Positions 35,439 to 46,768 of a DNA stretch of 64,000 nt are shown piece after piece; positions within the stretch are counted from its first letter, which is position 1, and each line of letters opens with the position of its first letter. Source of the stretch: Phialocephala subalpina (lineage: Eukaryota; Ascomycota; Leotiomycetes; Helotiales; Mollisiaceae); assembly GCA_900073065.1 (NCBI GenBank), contig FJOG01000010.1, positions 247,022 through 311,021 of the forward strand. The letters are read 5' to 3'. Position numbers and translations under genes: made by a program. The notes under the pieces were generated by a model. It was not told the DNA's origin. It was given only the letters and a program-made list of their open reading frames with translations, and did no database searches.

Positions 35439-37406
35439 ATGCCGTGTTCCGTGGAATGCGGTCTCCCGTCCGATGCCATGGAATCCGAATGGCTTCGAGA
35501 TGCAATTCAATTCTCGTTGAAGGCCTCGTTCAGCACAAACATCCGTGATCCTCTGGAAGGTTCACCTCAACGAGACCCCCGACTCCGGCAGTTAGTTGAA
35601 GGACTTCTATTCTCTAGAAAGTTCATCTTGACATATCCCATTGTTATACTAGGGTGTATTCTTCTATTTTCCGCCGTAAATTGGGCTGCGAACTTTATAA
35701 GATGGAGAAAACGGCGGGCTTTCAGACTCCACACCGGTCTAGACGGCACCTTCGATGACGACGCTCAACCTATCAAATCGACATATCCCGGGCAGTACAG
35801 TGGCAATTCAGACCCACAAGGGGTTTACTCGTCAGGCTCGAGTACGATTGAAGGAACGGCTTCACCTCCTAGGAAAGGCATCGATGAGGATGAATATACA
35901 CCGCTACTCCATCATGGCCGCGAACTTCCACCATTATATTCTCAAAGATCTCTTTGGACAAGGACGAAAGCATCATTGATGTATCAGCCTTCTCCGATAC
36001 CGATAGTCAACAAGACACTTCCTTCCAATGGAGCTTCTATTGTTCTTGCTGCATTTATTGCTTTAAATTTCTTCTACATGCTTTTCCACATAAATTTTAA
36101 TGCATTTGAGTTCTTCGTTCTTGCTGATAGATTTGGCATCGTGTTTGTAGCTAACTTGCCTTTATTGTACCTCTTAGCGGCGAAGAATCAGCCGTTAAAG
36201 CTGCTGACTGGACGGTCTTACGAGTCTTTGAATATCTTCCACCGACGCCTTGGCGAGCTATTGTGTTTTCAAGCTCTTCTTCATTCTGCTGGCATGATTT
36301 TTGTTTGGTATGTTCTGATTCGGCCCAGTGGATTTGGACTACTCCGTTTCCTCTTTCTACCTGTTATATGGCTGGGAGTAGGGGCTTTCCTTTCATATGA
36401 AATATTGTATTTCACGTCTCTGGGCAGCTTTCGTCGGCAGTGGTATGAGCCATTCCTGGGGCTGCACATAGTTCTTCAAGTCGCCGCATTGGTCTTTGTA
36501 TTCTTTCACCACTCAATCGCGAGGCCATATGTCGGAATCGCCTTGGTCATATTCCTGGTGGACCGCTTAGTGTATCGATTATGGACGAAGAGCACAACGC
36601 TTGAAGCGAAGACTGAGATTCTGGAAGACAAAGAGACTGTTAAGTTGTCAACTACTATCATTCGAAGACCTGCTGGTCACCCGGCAACCATCTTTGGAAG
36701 GTCAATAACTGCTGGCTGGACCGCCACCAATCATGTCTTCATCACTATACCTTCGCTAGCAAGAAAACACATCCTCCAAGCCCACCCTTTCACAATCGCC
36801 TCCGCTGCTCCTCTCATAATCGAAGACGAGGCTCACTTAGACCTCCTCATCCGCGCCCAAGACGGCTTCTCCCGCGACCTCCTAAACGCAGCTCAAATCC
36901 ACAAGACACTAAACATCCGAGTCGACGGTCCATACGGCAGCTCCCACGCCAGACAAATGCTCGAAGATTCCGACCTCGCTCTCATCGTAGTAGGCGGTTC
37001 CGGTATCGCCGTCGGCTGGCCACTCATCGAACATCTGCTCGACTCTGCCCGATCTTCAGACACGGAAATCGCGTCACTTTTCTCGCTGCGAAGACAGAAG
37101 GTTGTTTTGATTTGGGTCATTCATCAAGGTTCACATCTTTCATGGATTGGGCGAGAAGCTCTAGCGAATGCTGAGAACAGAGGAGCAGAGATCATTGTCC
37201 CAAGAGCAACGGAGGAGATAGGACGACCAGACCTGGCAGGCATGATAACAGAGCTAGTCGATATGTATGCAGGAGGCGAGGCGGCGAAGACCAGAGTCGT
37301 AGCAAGCGGGCCAGACAGTATGGGAAGATTGGTTAGGAATACGTGCGCGGGCTTGGTGAAGGATGGAAGAAATGTTGATGTTTTATTTGAGAAGTTTGGA
37401 TGGTAA
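35439..37406 (+). CDS. Ferric reductase-like transmembrane flavocytochrome (FRE/NOX superfamily)
   Basis: A single exon of 655 residues from the first ATG at 35439 (the frame is open upstream but only with a GTG). One N-terminal helix is followed by a cytosolic loop, then a block of about six helices. Two bis-histidine pairs with H-x13-H spacing are visible (HRRLGELLCFQALLH and HIVLQVAALVFVFFH), the ligands of two b-type hemes. The FAD-binding motif is HPFTIAS and the NAD(P)H motif is VVGGSGIAVGWPL, ending with VASGPDSMGRLVRN and a terminal FEKFGW. This layout transfers electrons from NADPH through FAD and hemes across a membrane to Fe3+ or Cu2+. It lacks a long extracellular N-terminus, so it is closer to the FRE-like group than to NOX. 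The exact substrate is not determinable here. Confidence 0.9.
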   Translation: MPCSVECGLPSDAMESEWLRDAIQFSLKASFSTNIRDPLEGSPQRDPRLRQLVEGLLFSRKFILTYPIVILGCILLFSAVNWAANFIRWRKRRAFRLHTGLDGTFDDDAQPIKSTYPGQYSGNSDPQGVYSSGSSTIEGTASPPRKGIDEDEYTPLLHHGRELPPLYSQRSLWTRTKASLMYQPSPIPIVNKTLPSNGASIVLAAFIALNFFYMLFHINFNAFEFFVLADRFGIVFVANLPLLYLLAAKNQPLKLLTGRSYESLNIFHRRLGELLCFQALLHSAGMIFVWYVLIRPSGFGLLRFLFLPVIWLGVGAFLSYEILYFTSLGSFRRQWYEPFLGLHIVLQVAALVFVFFHHSIARPYVGIALVIFLVDRLVYRLWTKSTTLEAKTEILEDKETVKLSTTIIRRPAGHPATIFGRSITAGWTATNHVFITIPSLARKHILQAHPFTIASAAPLIIEDEAHLDLLIRAQDGFSRDLLNAAQIHKTLNIRVDGPYGSSHARQMLEDSDLALIVVGGSGIAVGWPLIEHLLDSARSSDTEIASLFSLRRQKVVLIWVIHQGSHLSWIGREALANAENRGAEIIVPRATEEIGRPDLAGMITELVDMYAGGEAAKTRVVASGPDSMGRLVRNTCAGLVKDGRNVDVLFEKFGW

Positions 37407-37943
37407 TGATGCGGACATGAGTTATGATTGAGCGTTTTTGCATTGGGTATTTTTAGGGCATGTCTTGGAGCGGCATTTTGCAAATTTTCTTTGCACATGA
37501 ATTATTGCAGATTGCCTTCTAGCATATTTATCTAGATTGGATGTACATTTGGAGCTTCATTATATATTTTAGACTTAAGTCAACAGCTTAGAGCTAAATG
37601 GAAGCTCGAGACAAAACGAGCACTTCACTTTTGCGGTTACCAAATATCAAACAATTTTACATGAGAAGGCGTGTTTCAGTAAGGACATTTAGACTCGTGT
37701 GGATGTCCTAAGGTAGCTTGGTTTTTACAATTGCGTCGCGTACTTGGTTTCGGCTAACACGAACCTTTTCTCTCAAGTCCGGTTCGGGGTCCATCAAAAC
37801 AGACCTACCTTCACTTCGCGTCTGACACTCTTTTCCCGTTCGTCTTAAGCTGTTGGCCACATCTTCAGGTCCAAGATCTAATCATACGCCTTTGTTTACG
37901 ACCGTGAGAGGAGGAGTAGGAAAGGAAGGAGCAACCGCCAAAC
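37407..37943. other. intergenic region
   Basis: 3' UTR of the reductase gene and leader of the BTB gene. No feature is recognised. Confidence 0.5.
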
Positions 37944-39101
37944 ATGTCTGATCCAAAGATTCTCACATTCGCCGAGTAAGCTTAATTCCCCTACACGTTT
38001 ACTCCAGAGTTCTAACACGCGTATTACACAGTGACCTAGGCACCGAGTTGATCGAAATCCACGTCAGCAAGGAGGACAAAAGCTACATTGTCCACAAAGA
38101 CACGTTGTTCTCGCAATGTATATACTTCGAGAAATCTCTCAAGCCAGCATCTGGCGACAAGCGCGCGTTCATCGACTTGAAGGCCGAGGACCCAGGAACG
38201 GTTTCTTTGCTCGTCAGCTTCCTTTACAGAGGCTCGTTGTCGACTTTCGACAAGCGAAAGCCAGCTGCGGGTACCAATGTTGGAGGAGTCGCCACGACAA
38301 TTCGAAATTTTCAAGCTTAGCTTCACCTTCGCCAGCCACGCCAGCTTCCTCTGTATTTGGACAATCTCGACCAGCCTATAACCATTCGAATTCAGGGAGC
38401 AGCTTTCTCTCTCCGTTCTCAAAGACCAGGTCAGCTGGAGGCGTACAAACACCAGGCGTAAGTTTATAGACTCGTGACTAGGAGACTACATATAAATATG
38501 ACTGACAATTATCTAGTCCCAAACAAATCCCATCACCTTCGTGACCCCTCAATCTCTTCCCGGGAACTCGTTGCCGAATGTCCCAGGAATCCCAAATGCC
38601 CTCCCATCATTTGCACCGAAAAATACCATGCCAGATGCCGAAAAAGAACTTTACCAGAAGACACTTGTCAATATTTGCATCCTGACAGAGAAGATTTGTT
38701 GGCCTGAACTCTACAACTCCGCTATTAGAGCCTACATCAGAGGTGAAGACATGATCAAGCGTCCTACCCCAATTGAGCATGCGCGTCTGGTTTACAAGTA
38801 TTCGGCTTTCACTTCCAAATTGAGAGAGATGGTTCTAGATGGTATGTCTAGCAAAGGAGGATCGCCCGATGTCGATTTATGCATGGCTTTCGCCCGAGAG
38901 AACGACAAATTTTTCAGAGCTGTGTGCGCTAGAATGGGGCAGAAGCGAGAGTGCGAGTCGGTTGCTGAAGCTTTGAAGAGCGGCACTTATAATATGTCGG
39001 AAATCAGGATGGGCGTTGGGATGTTTGCTCTCAGAGATACTTCTGGTCCTTCGAGCACTTCGAATTCCTCCGGTCCTGGAAGTCCTGATATGAAGATGTA
39101 A
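37944..39101 (+). CDS. BTB/POZ domain protein
   Basis: Four exons: 37944-37975, 38032-38270, 38321-38457 and 38517-39101; 330 residues. The BTB fold lies at about 11-85: LIEIHVSKEDKSYIVHKDTL, then YFEKSLK, FIDLKAEDPGTVSLLVSFLYRGSL. A Ser/Pro-rich linker follows, then a helical C-terminal domain (LYQKTLVNICILTEKICW; FTSKLREMVLDGM) typical of fungal BTB proteins of this kind. Such proteins often serve as substrate adaptors for Cullin-3 ligases, but partner and role here are unknown. The second intron (38271-38320, 50 nt) is needed; without it the frame would stop at TAG 38318-38320, so an apparent frameshift is only an unspliced intron. Confidence 0.85.
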
Positions 39102-41468
39102 GAGTATGTCGGGAACCTGAGTGCGGTATTCATTGGCTAATGACCAGGGAATTGCTTGACGAGGATGACATAGGGGTAATAATGTCGATATGATGCTTCG
39201 GGTCTGTTGCTCGGATACCTTGTATGGCTTAATTGCTGACAATAGGAGCGAAACATGTTGGTGGATCGAGGGTTTAGTCATGTTGCATTACAGATTCAAG
39301 TTGTACTGTAGGAATAGATGTGAATCAAAGAGTTAAGCTTGCTACTGCTGGGTGGAAGGAGACATTTAATATGAATGTCAAAGAGGAGGTTGCTCCTGGT
39401 GCTGCTGTCTATGAGGTGTCCCAGACATCGACACTGGCCAAACCTCTCACTACCTGCCCGGCAGACACCTAGACTCCATTCGACAATGTCCTGTCATAGT
39501 ATCAGGATGCCAAAGCTCTCGCATTCAATTCAAAAGTCGAGCCTGAGGGGCCAAAGAATCGTGTGCCTCGCGGCCTGACTTTATAGATGCTTAGTCGTCC
39601 ACCTCCACAAACGGAATTTGTGAAATGATTATCTGCTTGACAGAATTCCCTTGAATTCAGCAAATCTTGACAGCTAAATCTTGCACAATACAACAGCACA
39701 ACTTCATGCAGTTTGCAGCTTTCAACAATTCCACCATGCCTTCCCACCTGCTCATCGCTCTCCGGCAGGTTCAAATCCTTGCCATTCTTCTCACCATTAT
39801 CCTCCTAGAAGATAATAGTATGTATCTACCCAATCTCGCATTCCTCCTCGCAAATCAATTCTAGTTCGTTGTCGCCCGCGGGTGCAGACTTCCCTTCGTC
39901 CTGGCCAGATTCCTCCTAACCATCCTTCTCTACATTATCGTGGAGGTGCCTTGCGTGATTTGCTTTTGGTGAAGGATCAAGATGAGGACATCGAAGCGGT
40001 AAGCATTTGAGCCTTCTTCTGACTCTAGAGATCTGTGGCTGATCAGGATGTTTAGGGTTTGTAGTGGTCACGACAATTGTTTGTAACTTTGTGTTTCAAA
40101 TTATCCTCTTTGGTAAGGTTCGATCTCACTCCCAAGTACATGGAATGAATACTGACCATTGGGCTTGAATACAGATAGAGGTCTTGATCGCACTAGTTAC
40201 GACTGCTACTACCTGGCATGTTCTTTCTCCGCTCCTGCCTCCCCTTGCTGCCACCGAGGAAAAACGTTTCGATAGATAGAATAATGCAGAACTAATTTCC
40301 TCAATCCTCATGCCCCATCTGCAGACTTTACCTGATGAACTTTTAAAGATTGGCGATCCTGGAAAGTGAAAGGATGAAAGCTTGGCAGTTTAAGCGAGCC
40401 CCTTTACTCGTGCAACATGATCCACACACTTGCGCTTTTATGGGCGTACAGAGGAGCCAAAGTTTTCTGTGTGAGTTCAAGAGGTGTAATGGTCCTTAAG
40501 TTTACATAGGTAGTGTTTGAATTCCACCGACAGCTGTCGGGACACCCACACGCTCTCACGCGAATTTGTAGTATTGAGAACTGACGAGACCTCGAAGACA
40601 AAGTCCTTATAACTTTCCTTTGGAATTTCTGGATGGATTTAGTAACGGTGGAGACTAATGTGTTCTTGAAAACTTGACATCAAGCCTTGCAAAATTTTGG
40701 TCAAGTGAAAGTAAATCAAGGATGGTCGTCGGTTGAGCCTCACGGCACTTCCTTTCCTTCAAGTTGGCTTCCCACATTCAACCACCAAAGGAATTTTCAA
40801 CTAATTGGCTAGGGGGTGGCATTAATTGCTGAAAAATTGTTTATGCTTCAGATGTTCAAGTGTGTCTGCATGTTCTAGAAAAGGCAAAAAGTGAACTCTT
40901 CGGATAGAAGGAAATTCGGCTACAGGGAACCTAGGGACGATGAGCACAGGAAAAACTGCCGCACCAGACTCAGGAGAAAACATAATATTCGAATCTTTAG
41001 ATACTCGCGGCTCATCTCTACCAAGCTTTCTAGACACGCTCTGAGCAGAAAAACAGTCTGCGAACAAAATTTGTAAAATCACATGCAAAGAAATGAACTC
41101 CCATCGAATCTGTCGTTCCCTCGAGTGCTGCAGCTACTTTCTGACACCCGGCAGCTGGCTAGATACTACTTATCTAGTCTGCTGCAATGCCTTCCTCCCA
41201 GATCCAAGACGAAGCCGTTCGCCTCCACCGAAAGTGTCTGCGAAATCGGATCTCTTCAGATTTGCCGAGGTTGATCCAGCCAGTGCAGGCGATGAGGTGG
41301 GCTCGCTCCTCCCCCCAGCGCTCGAGGACTCTGGATGTGCAAATGGTTTAGTCTTGACATGCAAAAGACTTTCTCGAGCGACTCGTAAGCGTGTGGTGCT
41401 ACTTCTCATTTACCCAGTAATGGCAATGAGCGCCTGCAATAGAGTTAGTGAGTCGTGTATCAGCCAGA
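39102..41468. other. 2.4-kb region with at most one tentative small gene
   Basis: Apart from the candidate at 39736-40055 nothing is supported. Frames at 40126-40311 (-), 40822-41088 (-) and 41093-41497 (+) show no domain and no splice context. Confidence 0.45.
39736..40055 (+). CDS. candidate microprotein gene (74 residues)
   Basis: Speculative model: exons 39736-39817, 39865-39998 and 40047-40055 with introns of 47 and 48 nt, both GT-AG and of the local size, summing to 75 codons. The start context CCACCATGCC is good. The product begins with a strongly hydrophobic helix (LLIALRQVQILAILLTIILL), fit for a signal anchor, then an Arg/Pro-rich tail with acidic end (VKDQDEDIEADV). No homology is recognised. 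Two consistent introns and a clean frame are the whole support. Confidence 0.3.
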
Positions 41469-41981
41469 TTAGGGAACACCTACATTACCAACCATAAAAC
41501 AAGCAACACAATGCCCACTAATAGCCGGGTTCCAGTAAGAAGCACATTTGCCCACCCTCTCGCATTTTAAGCAGACAACATGTGTCGTTCCCATAACTTT
41601 CAAAACCGACCCCTTCGAATATCTCGGTGGCCAATGATCCACCTTCTTGATCGAACAGTCAACGCAGAATCTGTCCTCTGGACAAGTCTTCCCCCAAGCC
41701 GGATACTGATACAGCATCAGATCCCCAAACTTGCTCCTCTGTCTTAGCCGAAGACATAGCTTACAAGCCAAAAGATTCCGTTTCTTGCAGTACGCCTGCT
41801 GCTCAATGACCAAAAGTTCCGAATGTGTTGGTTTAGGAATCAAATCGTAGAAAAGTCGACAGGTTCGACGAAGGCTATATTTTCCAGGAAATTCCGGCAA
41901 GTGAGAAATTATTTCATACTGCAGTTCGAGGGGGAGATCGACTAGTACTGAATTGGAAGATGTGAATTGCTGCAGGGCCAT
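41469..41981 (-). CDS. F-box-like protein with cysteine cluster
   Basis: A single exon of 170 residues. The N-terminus fits an F-box: LVDLPLELQYEIISHLPEFP, then YSLRRTCRLFYDLIPKP. The rest has a row of CxxC pairs (KLCLRLRQ, DRFCVDCSIKK, HVVCLKCERVG, GHCVACFMVG), about eight to nine cysteines that could bind zinc, a layout seen in many fungal F-box proteins of unknown function. If functional it would be the substrate receptor of an SCF ligase. It ends with VGNVGVP just before the convergent spacer. The start was taken as the first ATG of the frame. Confidence 0.75.
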   Translation of the reverse strand: MALQQFTSSNSVLVDLPLELQYEIISHLPEFPGKYSLRRTCRLFYDLIPKPTHSELLVIEQQAYCKKRNLLACKLCLRLRQRSKFGDLMLYQYPAWGKTCPEDRFCVDCSIKKVDHWPPRYSKGSVLKVMGTTHVVCLKCERVGKCASYWNPAISGHCVACFMVGNVGVP

Positions 41982-42341
41982 CTGATAACTCTGACTTGAG
42001 TTAATTTCAGATTTCGGTCTTGCCTGGTTTGTGTAAGTGAGAAACGGCTTCCTCGCGGCAAGGAAAATATTTGTACTTGGTCACGGGGTCAATCCGAGAC
42101 ATGCTGCTCAGGTGACGTGGTCGACGTGGCAGCCGAGGAACTGCAGAGAAGATGTGGGGGTGGTGTAACGAAAAAAAAAACACGTAATCAAATGAGTAAA
42201 GATGGATGCTTTTCAAACATGTTCATGGTATTGAAAGATCTAGCAAACTTAACTGGATGCCCCTTCTCGCGTCCATCAACATATGCCAACTCGGGTATCG
42301 TCTTTTGGTCGCGACTCGCAATGTTCTTCCTCCTCCACTCC
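41982..42341. other. intergenic region with an A-run
   Basis: Contains a run of ten A at about 42172-42181, not associated with coding sequence. Confidence 0.5.
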
Positions 42342-44985
42342 TCACTTCTTAAAGGTATGGCTTTTGCCGGCCCGCTCCGTCTGCTGTCGGCGCATACCCT
42401 TTGGAGCATCTGCACTCTTAGAATATGGATCGAAAGGCTTCTGCTTCTTCTTACTTCCACCTTTGTTATCCTCTGCCTTGCGCTTCGCATTCAATACCGA
42501 GTCTGCATTGCTGTAATCGAAAGGTTTGTCATCATCATCCTCATCACTGGCTGATGCTTTTCCTGCCGCCTCAGCCTCAGCCTCAGCCTTGGCCTTAGCT
42601 GCCTTCTTGGCCTCTTTCTTGGCCCTCTTCGCTGCTTTTCGTTGAGCTTCGCGAGCTTCTTTGTCATCTTCTTCCATATCCTTGAAAGAGATATCGAAAT
42701 CGTCATCTCCATCTGATTTCTCTGCGTCTGAGATCACATCGCTCTTCCGCTTTCCTCCACGTTTGAGAACGAAAGGCTCTTCTGCTTGTGATTCTTGCTT
42801 GGAAGGCGGTGTGGGCTCTTTTGCTGCTTCTTCCATCGGCGTAGCCGGATTAACCGACTCATTTGAAGTAGCGAAGGCTTCCGACGACAATGCCGGTAAT
42901 GGAACTGCAAGGGTCAATTTGTCGTTGTGGGTCAATGTTGGACCATCCCATATGCTGCTTCCGAATGCTCCTCCCCAGAAAGCTGAGTTGTCGCTTCGGA
43001 GTTCGCCTTCATCCACAACGGCAACCATGCCCTTAGGAGTGTTCTCAGCAGCAGCGGCAGCCCGCAAATCCGCTTGCTCAACGGCGCCTCGCAATTCAGG
43101 GCGAAGAGAGTCCATCATGCTTGGCCCGGTTTTTCCTCGAGCCTTAGCAGATTTGATGAGGTCCAGAAGTTCGCCAGCACGAGACTTCACGCTATGGGAG
43201 ACTGGATGGGCGATGCCGAGGAGAGCGACCATATCCATAGGCATGAGCTTTGCAAGGCTCGTCACCACATGTGTTGGCATAACAAACGAAGGATTGTCGT
43301 CATCCGTTCTTGCAATTCTGTCTCGCCATCCGTGGACGGCCTTGAAGACTGCGAATTGCTCATTATTCAGTAGAGCTGGTGTCTTGGTGAGTAGTGAATA
43401 CCATCCGCCAGGGCCTCTACCACTCTCTTCATTGTAGACTTGACGCTCGTAGCGGAGGAGAGATGTCTCTTTCGACTTTTGAAGAACAATTTCAATGAGG
43501 TTCTCTTCTGGAATCTCGGGGTTGGTCTTTTCCACTAACTCGTTGCGCATGCAATCGTAGATGTAAAGAAGGAAGTGAGTATCGGCTCTAGCATAGAAGA
43601 ACATCTCCTCCGGTAGGGGTCTAAAGGTCAGCAAGGTCCATGGTAACAGTTCTCCCATTTTGAGCATACCTGATCCTCCAATCAGCCAGCTGATACTTCT
43701 TGTCTGCATCAAAGTTAATGAACTTTTTGAGTAAGAAGGCTAAACTTCCTCCAGCATAACCCAGCGAACGACTGGCCCAGTGGGTATCGAACATCCCTAC
43801 AATGTAGAGACCTAGGTCTCGCTGCAACCAGACAATATCCATGTATGCGCCGTGAAACACCTTGATGATCTTGGGATCAGCGAAGACATCGTTGAGCACT
43901 TGTAGATTCTGTCGCCAAGGCCTCAGAGTGTCCACAATCCAGTCTTTGTGTCGGGTACTGATCTGCATCAATGAAACCAAGCCGACATAGGATCTAGTAT
44001 CGTGATGTTCGAGATCAATGGCGATTTCAGTGGCATCTCTTAGCTCCTTCAACATTTCCATAACACCCTCTTCTGTGTTAACGAAAGTAGCGGAGGTCGT
44101 GTCGACAGGAAGGTAAGGAATTGGTTCTGCTTGTTGGTAAACTGCTTTCGGGTATTCGAGGTTCAAGATCTCTGTTTCATATGGATGGCGATATCTAATG
44201 TAGTTGTCAGTATTGTCAAGTTTGAGTCCTGTCTCTATGCTGCCTATCTTCCTCAGACGATTCAAACGTCTGTTGTATGAAACTTTCTGTGACTTGCTTA
44301 AGCCCTCAGGATTGAAAGAAGTCGGCGGGGAGAGTTAATAACGGCATGAACTTGGTATAATCATACTGTGCTTGATTTGTATCATCGACGATAGTGCCTA
44401 GAGCATTCTCGAGAAGAATTATTGCATGCGGTTTCGTAGTAAGGATCGGCTTCCATGGCGAGACATCGTCGTTATTTGGTTTGACATTAAAAGCAAGTTG
44501 GGGTTTGACGAGGTTCTGCGTGCGGTATGCAAGTCCTAGCTTCTTCGATTTCGGAGCGGTCTGCGGAAACATTAGTATGGCATTATCCTAGTGATTGAAG
44601 TTTTGTAGAGTACCTGTGAGCTTTGTTCATTTGTGGTAGGCTCCTTGCGTTTGATTACACCAGTGTATTCGTCCAGGCAGGTATCGGACTTCTCCAAGAG
44701 AGAATCGACCACGTCCACGACGCTGCGCCAGTTGTTCTCCACATCATCTGTATCTTCCAACACTGGTGCGCGAAACTCTGCTATTGAAGCAGCAGATTTC
44801 AGTAACGCGCTGGCCAGCGAAAGCAGACGTTGACTTTGTTCGTCCAGAGCTGTACCAACTTCCTTGTTGAACGAACGGTGGAAACCGAGATCCTCAGAGG
44901 CAACTTGTCCAGCAGTTCGAGTGGTAGAGATCAATGCACTCTGTATTGAATCCTGCAAGGACTTGAAATCCTGCGTTGGGTCCAT
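42342..44985 (-). CDS. RRP6: Rrp6, nuclear exosome 3'-5' exoribonuclease
   Basis: Four exons: 44985-44614, 44560-44367, 44194-43670 and 43620-42342; 789 residues. The PMC2NT domain (about 10-110) binds Rrp47. The DEDD-Y nuclease (about 220-430) shows the catalytic pair in IAIDLEHHD, IIKVFHGAYMDIVWLQRD, the third and last acids in FDTHWASRSLGY and YARADTHFLLYIYD. An HRDC domain follows (NNEQFAVFKAVHGWRDRIAR; VTSLAKLMPM). The Lys/Glu-rich C-terminus (KRAKKEAKKAAKAKAEAEAE) is the exosome-binding and nuclear tail. It trims snoRNAs, 5.8S rRNA and cryptic transcripts. The second intron is unusually long (172 nt) for this window. Confidence 0.95.
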
Positions 44986-45190
44986 GGTGACTGTTTCGTT
45001 GGCGTTTGTCGCTGGAATGGATCTAGCTTGAACTTTTGTTCACACAGGCAGTGACAAGTTCTTCAAAATTGTTTACCCCTGTAACCTTAGTGTCCCGTCG
45101 GCGGATTTAAGGTCCGCCGTTTTAGCGTAAAAGTAGCCAGTTTTGGTCAGCCTTGCCATTCTCTGGACTTCACAAATCCATCGGAGAACA

Positions 45191-45590
45191 ATGTCTGCTT
45201 CACTGGCCCCAGAATGCAACGAAGCGAAGGAGTCAGTTCTCGTATACTCACTTTCAGAAGACGTATTGACTTTTGTTTAGGCGTTACGACTCCTGCTTCC
45301 TTAAATGGTACAGCGAAAGTTGGTTATTCGCCTTCTTGGAAATAGCCCGAGGCTGACTATCGGACAGAGTATCTGCGTGGGAAGGGTACTACCGACGAGT
45401 GTGCCATGCTTTTCAAAGACTATAAGCAATGCTTGACGGTCAGGAAGCCATCATAACTTTACCCAACAAGGAGTATCTGACGTAACTGTAGAGTGCTTTG
45501 AAAGAAAAGGGGATTGATAAAATGCTGGAGGAAGCTCGAGATGATCACAAGGAGAATGATGCCACTAATTTGCGGCGGAAATGTAAGTGA
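45191..45590 (+). CDS. MDM35: Mdm35 twin CX9C protein of the mitochondrial intermembrane space
   Basis: Four exons: 45191-45231, 45281-45318, 45368-45438 and 45492-45590; 82 residues. Two CX9C motifs are exact (CNEAKERYDSC and CAMLFKDYKQC), forming the coiled-coil-helix-coiled-coil-helix fold after oxidation by the Mia40 pathway. The family protein (human TRIAP1) binds Ups1/Ups2, moving phosphatidic acid and phosphatidylserine between mitochondrial membranes. The end is ambiguous: unspliced, the frame stops at TGA 45588-45590; a downstream donor GTAAGT inside that tail, spliced to the acceptor at 45628, would end with TAA two residues earlier. The gene is divergent from RRP6, 205 bp apart. 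Confidence 0.9.
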
Positions 45591-46353
45591 AGAATGTGAG
45601 GCCAAGAGAGTGTTGCTAATTATTTCAGAAGCGTGATACTACTCTCCAGGACTTTTGCATAGCGGCATTTGGGTGGCGTTTGATTCAGGTTATTGTCAAA
45701 AGCTCTTCTCCTCTGGCTCCCTCCGTAGAAGATTTCGGAGATGTATAAAACATGTATGAGCTTGTAATATTACCACCACCTCACATTTACTGTAAACTTC
45801 TCAAGGTCTCCAATGTATGGTTTTCATACATATCACAGTTTGGTATTTGCAGCAGAACTTGGGGAATATAAGGTTACATTCGCTGGCAGTAAGTGGTACA
45901 TTGATCCTGGTCGAAAGGATTTCTCTACTGCTTCGTGAAGGACGATCCTCACTTGGCGATGTAGCAAAGACAGACCCTTCAGCCTTGCAAGAGGTAAAAG
46001 GTCGAAGGTCGACTCGGCATTTGAAGGCAAATTGGCACGATTGTCGTCTGGGGTTACACGTGATACTATAAAGCTTAATTTCCAACCCCTGCAAAGAACA
46101 CCCAGATCTCGAAATGAATTGAATCAGCCTCGAACATTTCGCACGCCCGTTGAGAATCTGCAGAGCGCCTCGCTGCCGAATCTATAATGTGGGAGACTCC
46201 TCACTAGACTCGCACTGCTTCCACGGACCGTTGCGACGCCCCAAAGCTCTACACTGCTACAAGCTCCCGAGGCCACGCAAGCTACTTTTCCATCCTTCAA
46301 CCTCTTCGAACATACGCACAGATTGGTGATGCTCGAGCAATAGAGAAAGATTC
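45591..46353. other. intergenic region
   Basis: No gene is supported. It holds the MDM35 3' end and the leader of the small gene at 46354. Confidence 0.5.
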
Positions 46354-46666
46354 ATGCACCCTTTCTCTATACTCACCCTTGCGATCTTCGTAGCCGGCTA
46401 CATCACTGCGAGGTGGGATCTGGTCACTCGACTTTATGACCTTGCTATCTTCGCCTGGGACCACGGAGTCGTTGTAAGTTGCAGACATTGAGCTCCCCAA
46501 CAGCTTTGAACAGTTGCTGAGAAGGTTTGTTTAGGCACGTACTGCGAAAGGCTTCGTCATTCTCTCGCTCTTCTTCTTCCTTTTCGTCATACCAGTGGAG
46601 AGGCTTGCGTCTAGGGAGACTGACTTGGTGGGCAACAAATTGTCTTGTCGCATTGGACGAAGCTAA
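46354..46666 (+). CDS. Small two-helix membrane protein of unknown function
   Basis: Two exons, 46354-46473 and 46535-46666, giving 83 residues. Two hydrophobic segments are clear: FSILTLAIFVAGYITA (about 4-19) and GFVILSLFFFLFVIPV (about 46-61), separated by a loop with conserved-looking residues (WDLVTRLYDLAIFAWDHG). The intron junction keeps the frame and lies between the helices. The family is not recognised. Two helices with a short luminal loop suit an ER or mitochondrial assembly factor. It sits only 102 bp upstream of GPI1 on the same strand, so the GPI1 leader is very short or the genes overlap in their transcripts. Confidence 0.65.
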
Positions 46667-46768
46667 TGTCTGGGTAGCATCCAAGGTCTGGAAGTGCAGG
46701 AATATCGGCTCGGGAACAGCTGCGGCGAAGAGGCTCCTTCTAGAGAGAGCGGGGGCTGCAGACCTGTC

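Noticed and set aside
38271..38320. Apparent frameshift and stop in the BTB gene
   Set aside because: A 50-nt GT-AG intron restores the frame exactly (GCG G|CT TCA), so no break is needed.
41093..41497. 134-codon plus-strand ORF next to the F-box gene
   Set aside because: Overlaps the end of the F-box gene antisense and shows no motif.
42172..42181. A-run as a possible retrotransposon poly-A tail
   Set aside because: Only ten bases, no adjacent reverse transcriptase or target duplication.
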